This document shows, piece by piece, positions 32,090-43,817 of a stretch of 64,000 nucleotides of DNA. Each line of letters begins with the position of its first letter. Position 1 is the stretch's first letter. Below the pieces are notes generated by a model. It was not told the origin of the DNA and searched no databases. It was given only the letters and a program-made list of their open reading frames with translations. A program made the position numbers and the translations under genes. The stretch comes from Salvator merianae (lineage: Eukaryota > Chordata > Lepidosauria > Squamata > Teiidae), in the NCBI GenBank assembly GCA_003586115.2, contig QVOM02000073.1, positions 33,868,134 through 33,932,133 on the forward strand, written 5' to 3'.

Positions 32090-32231
32090 GGGCCTTTCTG
32101 CACTTTCTACCTTAGAATGGGATAATTATAGCCCAGATGCTCCTGGTATAGCTGTGGAGTGCTTCACAGCTGTACCAGGAGCAGCTGGACTATAATTATC
32201 CCATTCTAAGGTAGAAAGTGCAGAAAGGCCC
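32090..32231. mobile_element. Almost fully palindromic 142-bp MITE
   Basis: Left tip GGGCCTTTCTGCACTTTCTA is mirrored at the right end. The arms continue through CCTTAGAATGGGATAATTAT and again through GCTCCTGGTATAGCTGTG to a central loop of about 8 nt. TTT flanks both sides. Same tip family as 6,198-6,611 and 30,246-30,734. Confidence 0.85.
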
Positions 32232-33918
32232 TTTCTTACTGCAATTGCCTTACGCTGTCTTGAAGTCATGGAATGGGTGCATGTTGCTTATTTTAGGTTT
32301 CATAATACCAAGGACAACTCTTTTTTTAGCTGGATTGGGTGGAAAAGACTGCTATGGGGAATCAACCAATCAGGGCCACAGACATCTAGCACCCATTACT
32401 AGGGAAGGTGTTGCAGGACTTGGAAGCAAATGAAGACAAATGTGTGGAAAAATTAGGTAGGAACTGTCTGAACGACATTTTTGTGTGTCTACAGAAGGTA
32501 TGGTTCTTCTTAAAGTGGCGACCAAAAAAAGTCCTGTCTGATCACACCCCGAGAATAATGTGTGCAGAGGTGGAAGCTGCCTACTGGAATCCAAGAGCCT
32601 TCAGGCAGAGTGGCTTCCCAGCTAGGTCCTCATCATCCAGACTTTGTAGGGCTACTGATTATTTAATTATATTTTTGAACTGTGAATCAATGGAACATTA
32701 AGGAAGCAAGATTGTCAAAGGACTGATGGGAGGTAAAAGAAAATGGAACATAATGAATAGAAAAAGACATAGTTGAAGGGGGAAAGGGGAGTTAAAACTC
32801 CTCATCTGAGGCATCTAAAAGAAAGAAGATTTACCATTGATTTTACCTGTTTGTTCATGTCCTGTGTACAGTATAGTATCTTGTACTATTTGTATACTGC
32901 AGTTGCACTGCTGAGAACACTTTATGCGGCTCTTTTCTTAATACTTCATTGGTTACTATATCTTAACAATGATTCTGTTTCTCTCTGTTGTAATTTACAT
33001 ATGAAAAACAATAAAAATGAAAAGCGTTCATCTCTAATTATTTGGTATCATTAAGAGTGTCATGTCATTTTTGCCCTTTGCAAGTAAACTATTCCAAATG
33101 AAACTCTCCCACCAATTAATATTATGTGATGACAATCATTGACATTTTTGAGAAGAACTGTGTCAAAAGGATTGCCCTTTGTTCAAAGATGTCTATTTAT
33201 TCTTTATGTGATGAAGAATGTAAATTGCTCAGTAACAGCTCCTATCTCATGCAATTCAAAGCCTAACAACCATAAAATAATCAGATGTTCAGATGCATGG
33301 AAATGTCTCATCATCATTTCACAAAAGCTTATTTAAATAAAAAAAAGAAAGAAAGAAAGAATGGAAAAGCAGTGGCAAAATTAACCTGTTTTGGTAATTC
33401 TTGTATCTATTACAAGGTAAAAGTACTATTGAAGTGAGCTCTGTTTCTGGTGATTATATAGAGAAATCCAGGAATTTTTCTTGGCAATACAGATTTGGTT
33501 TTGCCCTCCTCTTTTTCCAGGATGCATTTCAACTTTTCAATCTAGATTCCAGCACTTGATATAAACAGGTGGTTTCTTATCTATGTATTAATAAGATCCG
33601 ATCTTGCTTATCTTGACATCATGATGAGGGGCAACCTAAATGATGCATATCCATTATAGGTCATGAAAACATACAGACTTCTGTGAGCCTTGCTTTATAA
33701 TCCACAGGAAATCAACATTAGCAAAGCCATAATTTGCATCTCACCATCCTTTGCTTATGCTGTTGTATTAAGATCATTTTTTCTATAGCTTGAATATTCT
33801 ACCTGAAATATCAAACATAAGAGCAGTGTATCTGAGAGACAAACGAGATGAGGGAAAAATCAAAGAAAATGAAGTACATGAAGAACATTAGTGAGAAAGG
33901 GGGGTTACATTTTTTAAG
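32232..33918. other. No gene seen
   Basis: Contains a GAAA microsatellite (about 33,342-33,360). The 32,700-33,030 part may be LINE 3' UTR but no motif confirms this. Confidence 0.4.
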
Positions 33919-33919
33919 A

Positions 33920-34020
33920 AAATATATATTTATTTACTGCTTTACAATTACATCACCTTTATAACCACACCAACAGGAATAACCATTGTAATTATCTAAG
34001 CGGTTTACATCATACATTAG
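33920..34020 (-). repeat. Probable LINE/SINE 3'-end fragment, antisense
   Basis: ATATTTATTTACTGCTTTAC followed by TAAGCGGTTTACATCA is the complement of the common tail ending in 'gtaaaccgctta... aataaat' of squamate retroelements. Too short for family assignment. Confidence 0.4.
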
Positions 34021-36320
34021 TTTCTTGCTTTTATGGCCTTCCCTCCCTCTCCTCTGTCCTCTCCCTATCTCTTCAGGAATAGGAATATGTCCGTACATAT
34101 TCAAAATCCCTCCTTCTTTAGATCCTACAGTTGTCTCTTGCTACCCATGCCAGACAGGAGGAGACAATCCCAGGGAAAACCTGGGCTCTTATATTGTCTG
34201 CCATTTCTTTGAGGGATTGCTACTCTTGAAATAGTACCTGGATGCAAGCAAGTGCCTGCCCACTTACATTTGGGTTTTTTTTTGCATGCTTCCTGTATAT
34301 GGGTACTTTTGTAAGAGAAGCAATTCCATGAAGAAATGACAGACAAGCAAACCAGAATGACAGAAAACCTGGCATCAGAACTGGGCTTTCCATAATGCCT
34401 ATTTAGCACGTTTTCCATGGACTAGCCATGGATTGCCAGGGCATGTGTGGCAGTCCGAATATGGTCCTGAGAAAATTACAGCTTTTAAACTGCATTTGGA
34501 AGCACCCTTAGAGTGTGTATGTTGTTAGAAATAACCCATAATCTGATATTTTATTTTGCCAAGAACGGCTGTTTAATAATATGAGAAATCAAAACAGCTG
34601 TAGCAGTATGAGAAGGACCCAATGAGAAGGACACTGCTTCTTCATTTAAAAATCCCAAAGTAGATTGACAATATAAACTTAAAAACAAGGTGAAAATCAT
34701 TTTTTAAAAACAACAATTTATTACGGCTTTAAAAGAATATTTAAAAATGAATGCGATAGGAAGAAAAGTATCCATTCGCACAGGGAGCCCCAGGCTCCTA
34801 AAAAGACTCGTATAAGATGTAAGTGAATATCAGAGGGGAAAGCATTTCAGAGGTTGAACACATGTGACAATGCAAGATGACACTCAGTAATTGGTGAGAC
34901 CTGCATATAATCTCAGTTATCTTCTTGGTCCATGGCAGAGATGATCTATTAAGTACACTGTTCCTTAGCTATTCTGAGAGATTCAGACTGTAGGATAACA
35001 GTAATTTGCAAAGCCTCAAACTATTGTGACAAGGACTTGTATCTTATGCTGTTCAGTTTAAACTTAATTGCAATCCTATAGAAAAAGCCAAACAAATACC
35101 AGATCACTCAATAATCATCATTAGGAGTGTATGAAAGGCTGTTCCAAATTAGTTGGAGTAGTTAGACATACCCCACGTGAGGAACAGTGTTTAGGCCTGC
35201 TAGTGTGCCTTTTTTACACTTCCCACTAAAGCTATATAGCAAGGGATCTAGATCCAAGGAAGGTCCCACCCCCTACTAGCTTTGTATAATGGTAATCCTT
35301 TTTTTAAAAAAGGTCTACCAACAGAATAGCAAACATTACATTGGACCATAGAGGCGTGCCAACATGGCACACATCTGTAGTCCAGTTTCCTGCAGGAAAC
35401 CCATTTCTGCAGTGCAGTTTGTTGCATTGCCAAAATGGGGCCCTCAGGGGCTCTGAGGCCAGGAACTTTCATTCCTAGCTGTCCAAATGTGGACGGCCTT
35501 GTTCTGGGACACATAGACCGGATGAGGAAGTAGACCACTCCAGCTTATCCAGTCTCATTAGAGCAGTTCAGTTCAGCAGATAAGTGCAAAAATACCCTTC
35601 AGCACATTCCACAAGAAGGTTTTTAGTTTTCTTTTATTCTGAGGAGGGCAGAGTCAAGCATTGTTGTGCATGATGATATCACTGCATGGCAAAATGCACT
35701 TTGCAACTTGTTGGGGCTTCCCTCAACTCCCAACAGTTCCCCAGAAGGCAAATCATGCTATGCAAAAAGTTATTTGTCCTTCAAGGGGCTCACATAGAAC
35801 AGGGGAAGCCGCTATAGGCTTGACAACACATGTCATCAAAAATATGATGATGGACAGCCCCCAGGTGATGTGCGTGCAGCTGTACCAAGTAGTTCAGAAC
35901 AGCATTGGATGCATACAGAGTAAGAAGTGGTTCAGCGTATCCAGAGTGCAAACTAAAATATGCTCTATTCAAAGACAGTTCAAAAGATTTTGCTTTTTTC
36001 ACAGATTACAGTATGTCCATGTGACAGATCTTATCCTCTTCCACTTCCCTTTCATTTGAATCCCAAGTTAAATCCTTTCTGAAGGAATTTTTATACTTCA
36101 AGCTATTTATTAACAAATGGATTCCATCCAAGGGTGCATCTGCATGCCTTGTTTTTTTTTTTAATAAAGTAGACAAGAATTTCTAAACTATAGTCTGCTT
36201 CTCTACATTAGACTGCTAATTGTGTCCTGTTAAGACATAAATAAGTAAATTCTCTTTTCTTTTTCATGGACTGAATGAAAGACAGGCAAGTAAAATTTTG
36301 TATCATCCTGTCCAAGATTT
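34021..36320. other. About 2.3 kb, no gene seen
   Basis: Apart from a probable hairpin element at 35,205-35,597, no coding or repeat similarity was recognised. Confidence 0.4.
35205..35597. mobile_element. Probable non-autonomous DNA element
   Basis: Left end TGTGCCTTTTTTACACTT and right end (reverse complemented) GAAGGGTATTTTTGCACTT resemble the tips of the GGGCC..CACTT family. No exact target duplication. Non-coding. Confidence 0.45.
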
Positions 36321-36323
36321 TAA

Positions 36324-36467
36324 GACCATTTTTCCACTGGCCCTTATTCTGGACCCTGCACCTGCATGCTGGTGACTGTGATATGACCCAACCAGGGCCT
36401 GCAGTAGTCTGCACTAGAATGCTTAAGGCAGGTCCCTATTTGGAATAAGTTCCAGTGCAGGAAGACC
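36324..36467. mobile_element. Hairpin MITE (AATAAGGCC family)
   Basis: Starts GACCATTTTTCCACTGG and ends with the complement of GGTCTTCCTGCACTGG. Internal TTATTCTGG and GGAATAAG pair. Flanks are TAA and TAG. About 144 bp. Confidence 0.65.
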
Positions 36468-36831
36468 TAGGTTTTCAGTTTGTTCTTTGTCATTCCTCTT
36501 CAAAATTATCACTTCCGCATGGAATGTCTACTATTGGATCCAGCCCTCATCATTCTACATTAATATCCAATAAGGAAATTATATCTTTCTTCCCTTTACT
36601 TATTTTTGAGGTGGCCTTTCCCTGCACATTTGTGTCAGTCTCTCTACTCCACATTTGCTTTCCTGTATCCCAAAATCATCCAGTCCCCTTCTGCTACAGT
36701 CACCTCTTGCTACTCCAAAAGGAAAAGTCAAATGAAGCTATATTAAGGTCATATTGCTTTATTTTTAAATACTGATGTCACACCTACTTAACAACGAATT
36801 CCAATATTACATGTATTTATTTAGAAAAATA

Positions 36832-38315
36832 CAAGTGCTCTAAACAATTAAGGGAATATTTAAATCACACGTTGGATCTCGATGAAAAAAAGATTCAAGT
36901 AGAAAATCTTTACTGATAGAAATTGTTTACTTCCTTGAGAACGAAATAGCATATCAATAGACAATGGAAACCAAAATAATCAACCAATTGAGGGCTGGAT
37001 TCTAAATCACCTTGAAAATCAAAGTAAAAAATTAAAATCACAGGCAGATTCGATTTGTGTGAATTTCATCGCTACAACTCATAATGTAATCTACTAGTGT
37101 GTATGGCCTACGTGCCTATATGCACTCCTGACAATGACTGGGCATGCTCCTGATGAGGCGGTGGATAGTGTCATCAGGGATCTTCTCCCAGACCTCAATC
37201 AGGGCATCAGGGAGGTCCTAGACAGTCTGTGGCAATAGTTGGCAGCATTGGATGCACCAATACATAATGTCCCAGAGGTTCTCAATTGGATTCAGTTCTG
37301 GGGAAAATGAGGGCCAGTCAATGGCATCAATGCCTTTGTCATCCAGGAATTGCCTGCATACTCTGATCACATGAAGCCAGGCATTGTCCTGCAGCAGGAG
37401 AAAACCAGGGTCCACTGCACCAGAGTAAGGTCTGACAATGGCTCAGTGGCTCAGAGGATTTCATCCCAGTATCTAACAGCTGTCAGGGTACCATTGTCTA
37501 TCATGTGGAGGTTTGTGTGACCTTCTAAGCATATGCCACTGCCAAACCAGTCATGCTGGATGATGTTGCAGGCAGCATACTATTCACCACAGCATGTCCA
37601 ACCTCATTCACACCTGTCATTTGTGCTCAGTACGAACCTGATCTTATCTGTGAAGAGAACAGAGCATTGTTCTCTGGTGAATGCCAATCAAACTGCACAG
37701 TGCTGGGCTGTGAGCACAGGTCCTACTACAGGACATCATGGAGTCTGTTTTTTGACAGTCTGGTCAGAAAGATGCACACCAGTAACCCACTGAAAGTCAT
37801 TTTGTAGGACTTTGGCAGTGCTCCTCTTGTTCCTTCTAGCACACAGAAGCAGATACCAGTCCCAATGCTGGTTTGACACTGTTCTGCAGCCCTGTCCAGC
37901 TCTCCTCATGTAATGGCCGTGTTCTGGTATCTGTTCCATGCTCTTGAGGTTCTGCTGGGAAACACATCAAACCTTCTTGTGGCAGCATGTACAGATGTGC
38001 CAACCTGGGGGAGCTGGACTACCTGTGCAATCTGAACGGGCTGCAGGTACCGCCTCATGCTACCAGAGTGAAAAGGACACTAGGAAAATGCAAAACTAGA
38101 GATGAATCAGTCAGGAATGATAAGGAGAGAGTATTGTCTATGGCCACCACCTGCAAAACATTCACTTTTGGGGGGTTGTCTTGCTGTTGCCCCTCCAGTG
38201 GACCTGTTGTCACTTTCATATGCTTCCTAACTGGACAGATTGATATCCCTGAAGTTTAAGTGACTTGAGGTTATACTGTGATTCTTATGTGTTCCTTTAA
38301 TTGTTTTGAGCAATA
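36832..38315 (-). mobile_element. Full-length but decayed Tc1-type DNA transposon
   Basis: Inverted ends: AAGTGCTCTAAACAATTAAG on the left, and on the right, reverse complemented, TTGCTCAAAACAATTAAAGG. A flanking TA is plausible on each side (Tc1/mariner elements insert at TA). The about 1.48-kb length is normal for Tc1. The interior encodes a broken transposase on the minus strand. Confidence 0.75.
37120..38058 (-). pseudogene. Tc1 transposase pseudogene
   Basis: Begins with an ATG at 38,058 (MRRYLQPVQIAQVVQL) and continues in shifted frames through an HTH region (RAWNRYQNT), WDWYLLLCARRNKRSTAK, and finally DPGFLLLQDNAWLHVIRVC with the DDE Asp and DWPSFSPELNPIENLWDIM with the terminal acidic residue. 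Stops and shifts separate the blocks. This matches the Tc1 family with the 'CRQFLDD-GIDAIDWP' signature. Nonfunctional. Confidence 0.88.
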
Positions 38316-38458
38316 TATATGTGAACAAATATTGCTCTTCTGTGAAAGAATCCAATGAGTGCATAAATGTGTAAAATTGCCAGTAGAAACCTACACAACA
38401 TGCTAAAGTCAATTGTGAAAAGATTTCTTTACCTATGTGTCTCTAAGCATGTGCAAAA

Positions 38459-38984
38459 TGCAGAGGCGTAGCGAGGGTGCGGTGGGGGGGCGCTCCACCC
38501 CGGGCGGCGCGTTGTCTGGGGCGGGCGGCCCACGGAGCCAGGGCCCCACCCACCGGCGGCCGCACTCGTCACCCCGGGCGGCCCGCCTGGCGGCCGCGGC
38601 CGTACTCATCAGCTCCTCACCCCGGCCTGCCTGCCCGGTGGCAGCGGTGCTCGTCGCCCCGCCCGCCGGCGTGTGTGTGGGTGGAGCCAGTGCACTCGCA
38701 TGCGTGCGGGCCGGGTTGAGGAGCACGGCCCCTGCCGGGTGGGCCGGGTCGAGGAGCAAGGCTGCCGTGCCGGGCAGGCCGGGGCGAGGAGCGCGGTGGC
38801 TGCCGGGCGGGCCGGAGCGAGGAGCGTGGCAGCCGCTGGGCGGGCCGGGGTGAGGAGCAAGGCCCCCACCAGGCAGGGCGGGCGAGGAGCAAGGCTGCTG
38901 GTGGGCGGGGCAACGTGCGGGGCATGCGCGCTCGCTGGCCCCGCCCGCACACATGCGCGCTCGCTGGCCCCGCCCCTAATGGAA
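38459..38984. repeat. GC-rich island with a ~33-bp minisatellite
   Basis: About 0.5 kb of very GC-rich, CpG-rich DNA beginning CAGAGGCGTAGCGAGGG. From about 38,707 to 38,905 a unit of roughly 33 bp built on GGGCCGGG..GAGGAGC..GG recurs about six times with variation. CATGCGCGCTCGCTGGCCCC then occurs twice near 38,923-38,970. Long open frames on both strands arise from the GC-rich repeat and are not credible genes. Confidence 0.75.
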
Positions 38985-39241
38985 TCCATGTTCTGATGTG
39001 GCAGCAGGGAAATATGGAGGGTAGAGTTTGACTTTCCCAAACCTGTGAATTTAAGATTTAAATGTGGGGACTGCGTCCAATCACTGACCACACAGGGAGG
39101 GGAATTTGGTGAAGGGTGGAGAGAGAAAGGTATGGTCTTCTCATGCTGGGCAGGGAAAAACTGTGGGACTGACTGGAACACATACTCAGCCCTCTTTGTT
39201 ACGCCCAATACAGGTTATCCCTATGATGTCTGACTGCACCT
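38985..39241 (-). mobile_element. Fragment of the GGCTGCATCCAGA element family
   Basis: The complement of this stretch matches 6,840-7,040 (shared GAACATGGATTC, CCATAT..CCC and TGGGAAAGTCAA motifs). It ends near 39,240 in a diverged form of the family tip (GATGTCTGACTGCACC). The GC-rich island abuts its inner end. Confidence 0.6.
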
Positions 39242-39571
39242 GTAGAATGGAAGATGCGCTCAAGATTTATCTGAACAAAGAAGGTTTATTATTGTTGTCG
39301 ATTTTGCCAAGAATATTCAATATCTTTTGCCAAATATTTAAGATGCAACATGAGTTATTGCATAAACATCTAGTAACAAATTAAAACAGTTGTTTTCCCA
39401 CACAGCAATCTTCTGTCAGCTGTGTTGAATCTGTGGGCTCCTCCACTTCCTGCTTCTCAAATCAGTTTCCTAATCATCATCACTTACGTTGGACTGACTG
39501 AATTGTGAGGGTGATTACAGACGCATGTGTTGGGTGATACTGAACCGCTCATGTATGTATGTATACTTGTG

Positions 39572-39691
39572 CTTCAAGAATCTGGCATCGGATCCTTATT
39601 TACATTCATGAGAATGGACAAGACTTATGCAAACAGAAGTCTTGTCCATTCTCATGAATGTAAACAAGGATCAGATGCCAGATTCTTGAAG
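39572..39691. repeat. Near-perfect palindrome, 55-bp arms
   Basis: CTTCAAGAATCTGGCATC... at 39,572-39,626 is mirrored at 39,637-39,691 with two mismatches, around a 10-nt loop (ATGCAAACAG). Probably the core of a hairpin MITE; terminal signatures outside the arms were not resolved. Confidence 0.9.
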
Positions 39692-40299
39692 TGTTCCAAT
39701 GTCATTTTAAAGAAGCACTCCTAATTCACCACTACCAGTAGAAAATGAATGTGACAAATGTATATGATTAATGTACAAGCTACAAAAATATTGCTTTTAA
39801 ATAACATGGTAACAAACAGAACAGGAGTGCTAACTGAATTTTATTCTTGCAATATGTCACTTATTAAGATGGTGTGTATTTCACATTTCCGGTAGGAAGG
39901 TTTTTTTCCTGATTTACCAGGTATTTAAAAATAATGCCAGTTTCATTAGATTTCTGCTGTTAAGTTATAATAGCATAATGTTATGTGCATTATAATGCTA
40001 AATTCATAACATATGTACAGTTTCAACTGGAAGAAACAATAGGGTCCTTCAAAGATTACCAGAAATCTTTTCTAGCAAAAATAGTAAAAAGAAAAATAAG
40101 GACTCCCACGTGATCTTAGCAACTGTAGCTGATGAAATGATCTGTTGCATGCATGCGATAGCTGTTCAGCTGCAGGCACGGCTGGAGGCAGTAGATCATC
40201 TAGACCTGTTTCAGTTGGCTTCAGGTGAGGTCATGGCACTGAAATTGCTTTGGTTGCTCTAATAGATGACCTTTGTTAGGAGGAGACAGATCCTTCTTT
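39692..40299. other. No gene seen
   Basis: AT-rich, no coding or repeat similarity recognised. Confidence 0.4.
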
Positions 40300-40437
40300 G
40301 GCTGCATCCAGACATCACTTACTTATTCTACTAGATTTGGAGATTCCAGAAGAAAGCATGAATATTCTGGGATGTTTATGCTTTATTCTGGAATATCAAA
40401 ATATAGTGGAATAGGTAAGCGATGTCTGGATGCAGCC
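40300..40437. mobile_element. 138-bp MITE of the GGCTGCATCCAGA family
   Basis: Left tip GGCTGCATCCAGACATCACT; right tip, reverse complemented, GGCTGCATCCAGACATCGCT. The interior (AAGCATGAATATTC..GGAATATC..TAGTGGAATA) matches 7,889-8,000 of the 1.3-kb element. It looks like an internal-deletion derivative. Confidence 0.8.
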
Positions 40438-40454
40438 TCAATCTCTCAGCTGCT

Positions 40455-40719
40455 TTTGAAACTCATTTTTATTTTTAGCAGTCTTTGGCCTGTTGTGCCA
40501 TGTTCCATAGTTCTTCTGAGAACCTAAGGTAACATTCCAAATGGACATCTATAAGGAAAGGGGACAAGATCCAACACACCCTCAGTGGTTTTTGACTCTT
40601 CCAGAAGTCTAACCCTCTGAAGAAGAATATTGTAGGTATATCTGAAAGCTTAGGTTCTCAGAAGAACTATAGAACGTGGGACAATAGACCAAAAACTACT
40701 AAAAATAAAAATGAGATTG
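40455..40719. repeat. Inverted repeat with ~70-bp arms
   Basis: CATTTTTATTTTTAGCAGTC...AGTTCTTCTGAGAACCTAAG (40,459-40,529) is repeated in inverse near 40,648-40,716 with several mismatches, around a ~120-bp spacer. Origin unknown; the spacer motif CCTCTGAAGAAG resembles parts of some LINE/Penelope 3' regions. Confidence 0.65.
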
Positions 40720-40786
40720 AAATTGGCCGTGAAAGCCTACATTCTGCCATTGCTTTTGAAATTGTTGACCATAGGGTCTGGCTGGA

Positions 40787-41670
40787 GTGACCTTAGGGAC
40801 TAGTAATCAGAGACATGGTTTTGCTGTGTTTCTGCTCCCATCTACAGGGCAGACTCCAGACTTCCTCTTGCTCTGTAACATTTATATGAAGCTTCTGGGA
40901 ACAGTTGTCAGGAGATTTGGAGTAAGGTACCATCAGTATGCTGCAGACAGACAGCTCCGTCTTTCCATTACATCTATGCCAGTATTTGATTGCTGCCTGG
41001 AGGAAGTCATGGATAGGATTTGTACAAATAAATTGAAACTGAATCCAGATAAGGCAAAGGTTATGTGTGTTGCAGGGTCTCAAATCTGGGATGTTAGAGG
41101 AGGAACAGAGATTCCTTAGACTCACTGTTCTAGATGAGAGTGTTGTGGCTCTGAAAGAAAAGGTGCAAGATCTGGGGGTCTTCTGAACTAATCACTGTTA
41201 CTTTGACAGCAGTGGACAGAAGTATTCACTTTTCACTTCAGACTGGTTTGCCAACTTCAACCTTTCCTGGGTAAAGACCACAGAGCCTCAGTGGTTCAAT
41301 GATCTGGTAATCTCCAGATTAGACAATGATAATGCATTCTATAAAGGGACACCCTTGAAGATGGTCTGGAAATTGGAACTAGTGCAGAATGCAACAGCTA
41401 AACTACTGACAGGAATCTCTGGTCAAACACATAACTCTGATCTTGAAAGATATGGAGAGGTTTTCTTTTAGCTACTGAGCCCAGTTAAAGGAGTTGACAC
41501 TAACATATAAAGCTCTAAACAACTTGGGCTCCAAGTTTCTCATGAAGTGGCTTTTCCTATGCGGGTCCTGCCCAGTTATTAAGTTCTTCAGTAAAGGCTG
41601 TCCTTGTAGCTCCATCATTGTTGGATGTTGAAGGCGGTGGTGATAAATAAACATAAATAAATAAATAAAG
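40787..41670 (+). pseudogene. L2/CR1-type LINE RT remnant, sense
   Basis: The first frame reads a degenerate RT palm motif (HQYAADRQLRLSI for the usual YADD-x-QL) followed by CTNKLKLNPDKAKVMCV, characteristic of L2/CR1-type RTs. Later blocks (VRSLGV-like, QLVQNAA-like, HITPVL-like) survive in other frames to about 41,450. The tail is an AAATA repeat at 41,643-41,668. 5'-truncated and dead. Confidence 0.8.
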
Positions 41671-43817
41671 TTGTGACAAATTATGAAATACTGAGACAAG
41701 CTGGAGATACTCAGGCCCTTTCTGCATGGCCCAGTTTCCCAGTCCCAGAGAGGGGTCTAGGCCTGCGTGCTTGTGCAGAGGAGAGCAGGCCTCACTCCCC
41801 CTGGACAGAGCATAGAGTAGGATAGGGTACCTCAAATAACACCTTATTGCTTTCTACCAACATACTAGTGAGCGCTCGTGGGACCCATTTTGGTGTCACT
41901 CCAGGAAGTGCTGCTGGAAGTGGTGCTGAAAGTTGGCCCACTGACAAAACAGCACTCTCAACAATTGAAAGCAATTTCTCACAATAATCAACAGCCCTGA
42001 TGTATTAGTGACAAGCAATCTCAGTTAAAAATGTTCTAGAATAATCCGAATTTTCCTTGATGTATCAAAGCAGTTGATTATTGTGAGAAATTGCTTTTCA
42101 GAGCACAGTTTGTATACTTTTTATTAATAGTTAGTTTTTACTTCTACAGTACATAGATTTGGTTTTAATTTATATTGCCCTGAAACTTTTCTGTTTATGG
42201 TTCTAGTTTTTAGTTTCAGGTTCACTATTTGTTTCATTTAGCCAGGAATCAGATTCTGCCATCAGCACCTCCACACAGGGCAGGTAAAATCCTAGAGAAT
42301 CTGCTGCCAATCAGTGTAGACAATTCTAGTTACAACACAGCCCATGATTTAACTAGGTCTAAGGCTCTACTCTGTGTCCTTCTGCTAAGTACTTCAAGCT
42401 GTCAGAATCATGCTACTCTATACAGCCTTCCTTATTAATTGTGATTTTTATTCCATATTTAAAATAAAATTAAGGACATAGAACATCCTGTTTTGCTTCT
42501 GCTAAACTGCATGCGAGAAGTGATTTACCTTGGATGGAGTTTATGAGTTCATATCATATCAATTTATTTGCTTTCCACCTTTTCAAAGTCATGCTCAAAA
42601 TAGTTTACAACAAAACCAGAAAACATTACAATATAGTAGAAGAAAAAATACATTATTAATTTAAACAGAACATACACCCAGACTGAAAAAGAGAGAGAGA
42701 GAAGTTCATCTCATAAAAAACTCTGAACATAGTCTCTTGCTGTGGGTCTCTCCAGTTGTTCACATAGGCAACAGCGGGTTACATGAGAAAGGCAGGAGGC
42801 AAGACAAAGAATAGACAAGGCAGGCGTCAAACAAACCCGGTTGTAGGAACTGACCCCCACTCCTAGCCTATTGTGTGTTTGTTGCCCACAAGGAAAATAC
42901 AGTTACTCCTTTCTGGGCTGCCCTAAGCATTATTATTTGACAAATACATTTATATATATTGTGCCTGTTAGAAGCAAAATCTTTTCAAAATAAGTAACAA
43001 GAAAACATTGAAGTTTTGTTTTGAAAATAAATTAAGTAAAATTTGAGCAAATAATGAAATAATGAATTGTTTCAACTGAGGGTATTTCTCTACAGGTGAG
43101 AAGGATGCTGGGATTACCTGGTAAAGAACAATACTTAGCCAAATGGAAACCATTGCTGTTTAGAACTGAACAGAGATCTGATACAAAAATTCCCTCCTAT
43201 CACCCACTATTCAGTTGGATCATGTCATAAAATTATATTGAGGTGAGCTGTGCTATGTTACTGAACAGACACTCAAACATATTTTTTCAATCTCATTTAT
43301 TGTGTGATTCATAAACAAATCATAACTGGAGGTATAAGTGTTCTGCCTACTGTTATTGTTGTTATGATATGCTTATAGTTGTTTATATGATGGTATGATG
43401 CATGTTTAATTTTCAGAATTGGACAGTGCTTTTTACATTCTATTTTCACAATAAAAAATTCAATGAATGAATGAATGAATGAATAAAATTATCTGAGCAT
43501 AATCAAATGTCATCCAGAGCCTTCCCACTGGATAATTGGTAGAGCATATTTTGTACCATTGTGCACAATAGAATTAGGGAATAGGGATAGACAAATCAAT
43601 CACAATGCATTTTCCATACCACAAGTTTCTCCTGTTATCAGTTTAACCCTGGTCAGTACTGGTGAAAAAGTTGGAGTTGTATTCTATTCCACCCACTGTT
43701 TTTTAATCTAAGCAGCAAAAACAAATATAGTATTAGCCTGATTTCTGGAGAAATTTTTCCCATGGGGAGGGTTGTTCTAAAATTTTACTAAGTAATCATA
43801 TTTTTCCAAATGTGCAT
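41671..43817. other. About 2.1 kb, no gene seen
   Basis: A possible antisense retroelement 3' end lies near 42,555-42,620 (TTTATTTGCTTTCCACCTTT, common in squamate LINE tails). An AATG microsatellite lies at 43,462-43,484. No coding similarity. Confidence 0.4.

Noticed and set aside
38433..39208. Long open frames on both strands of the GC-rich island
   Set aside because: They come from a GC-rich minisatellite lacking stop codons; the Pro/Arg/Ala-rich products have no domains and overlap on opposite strands.
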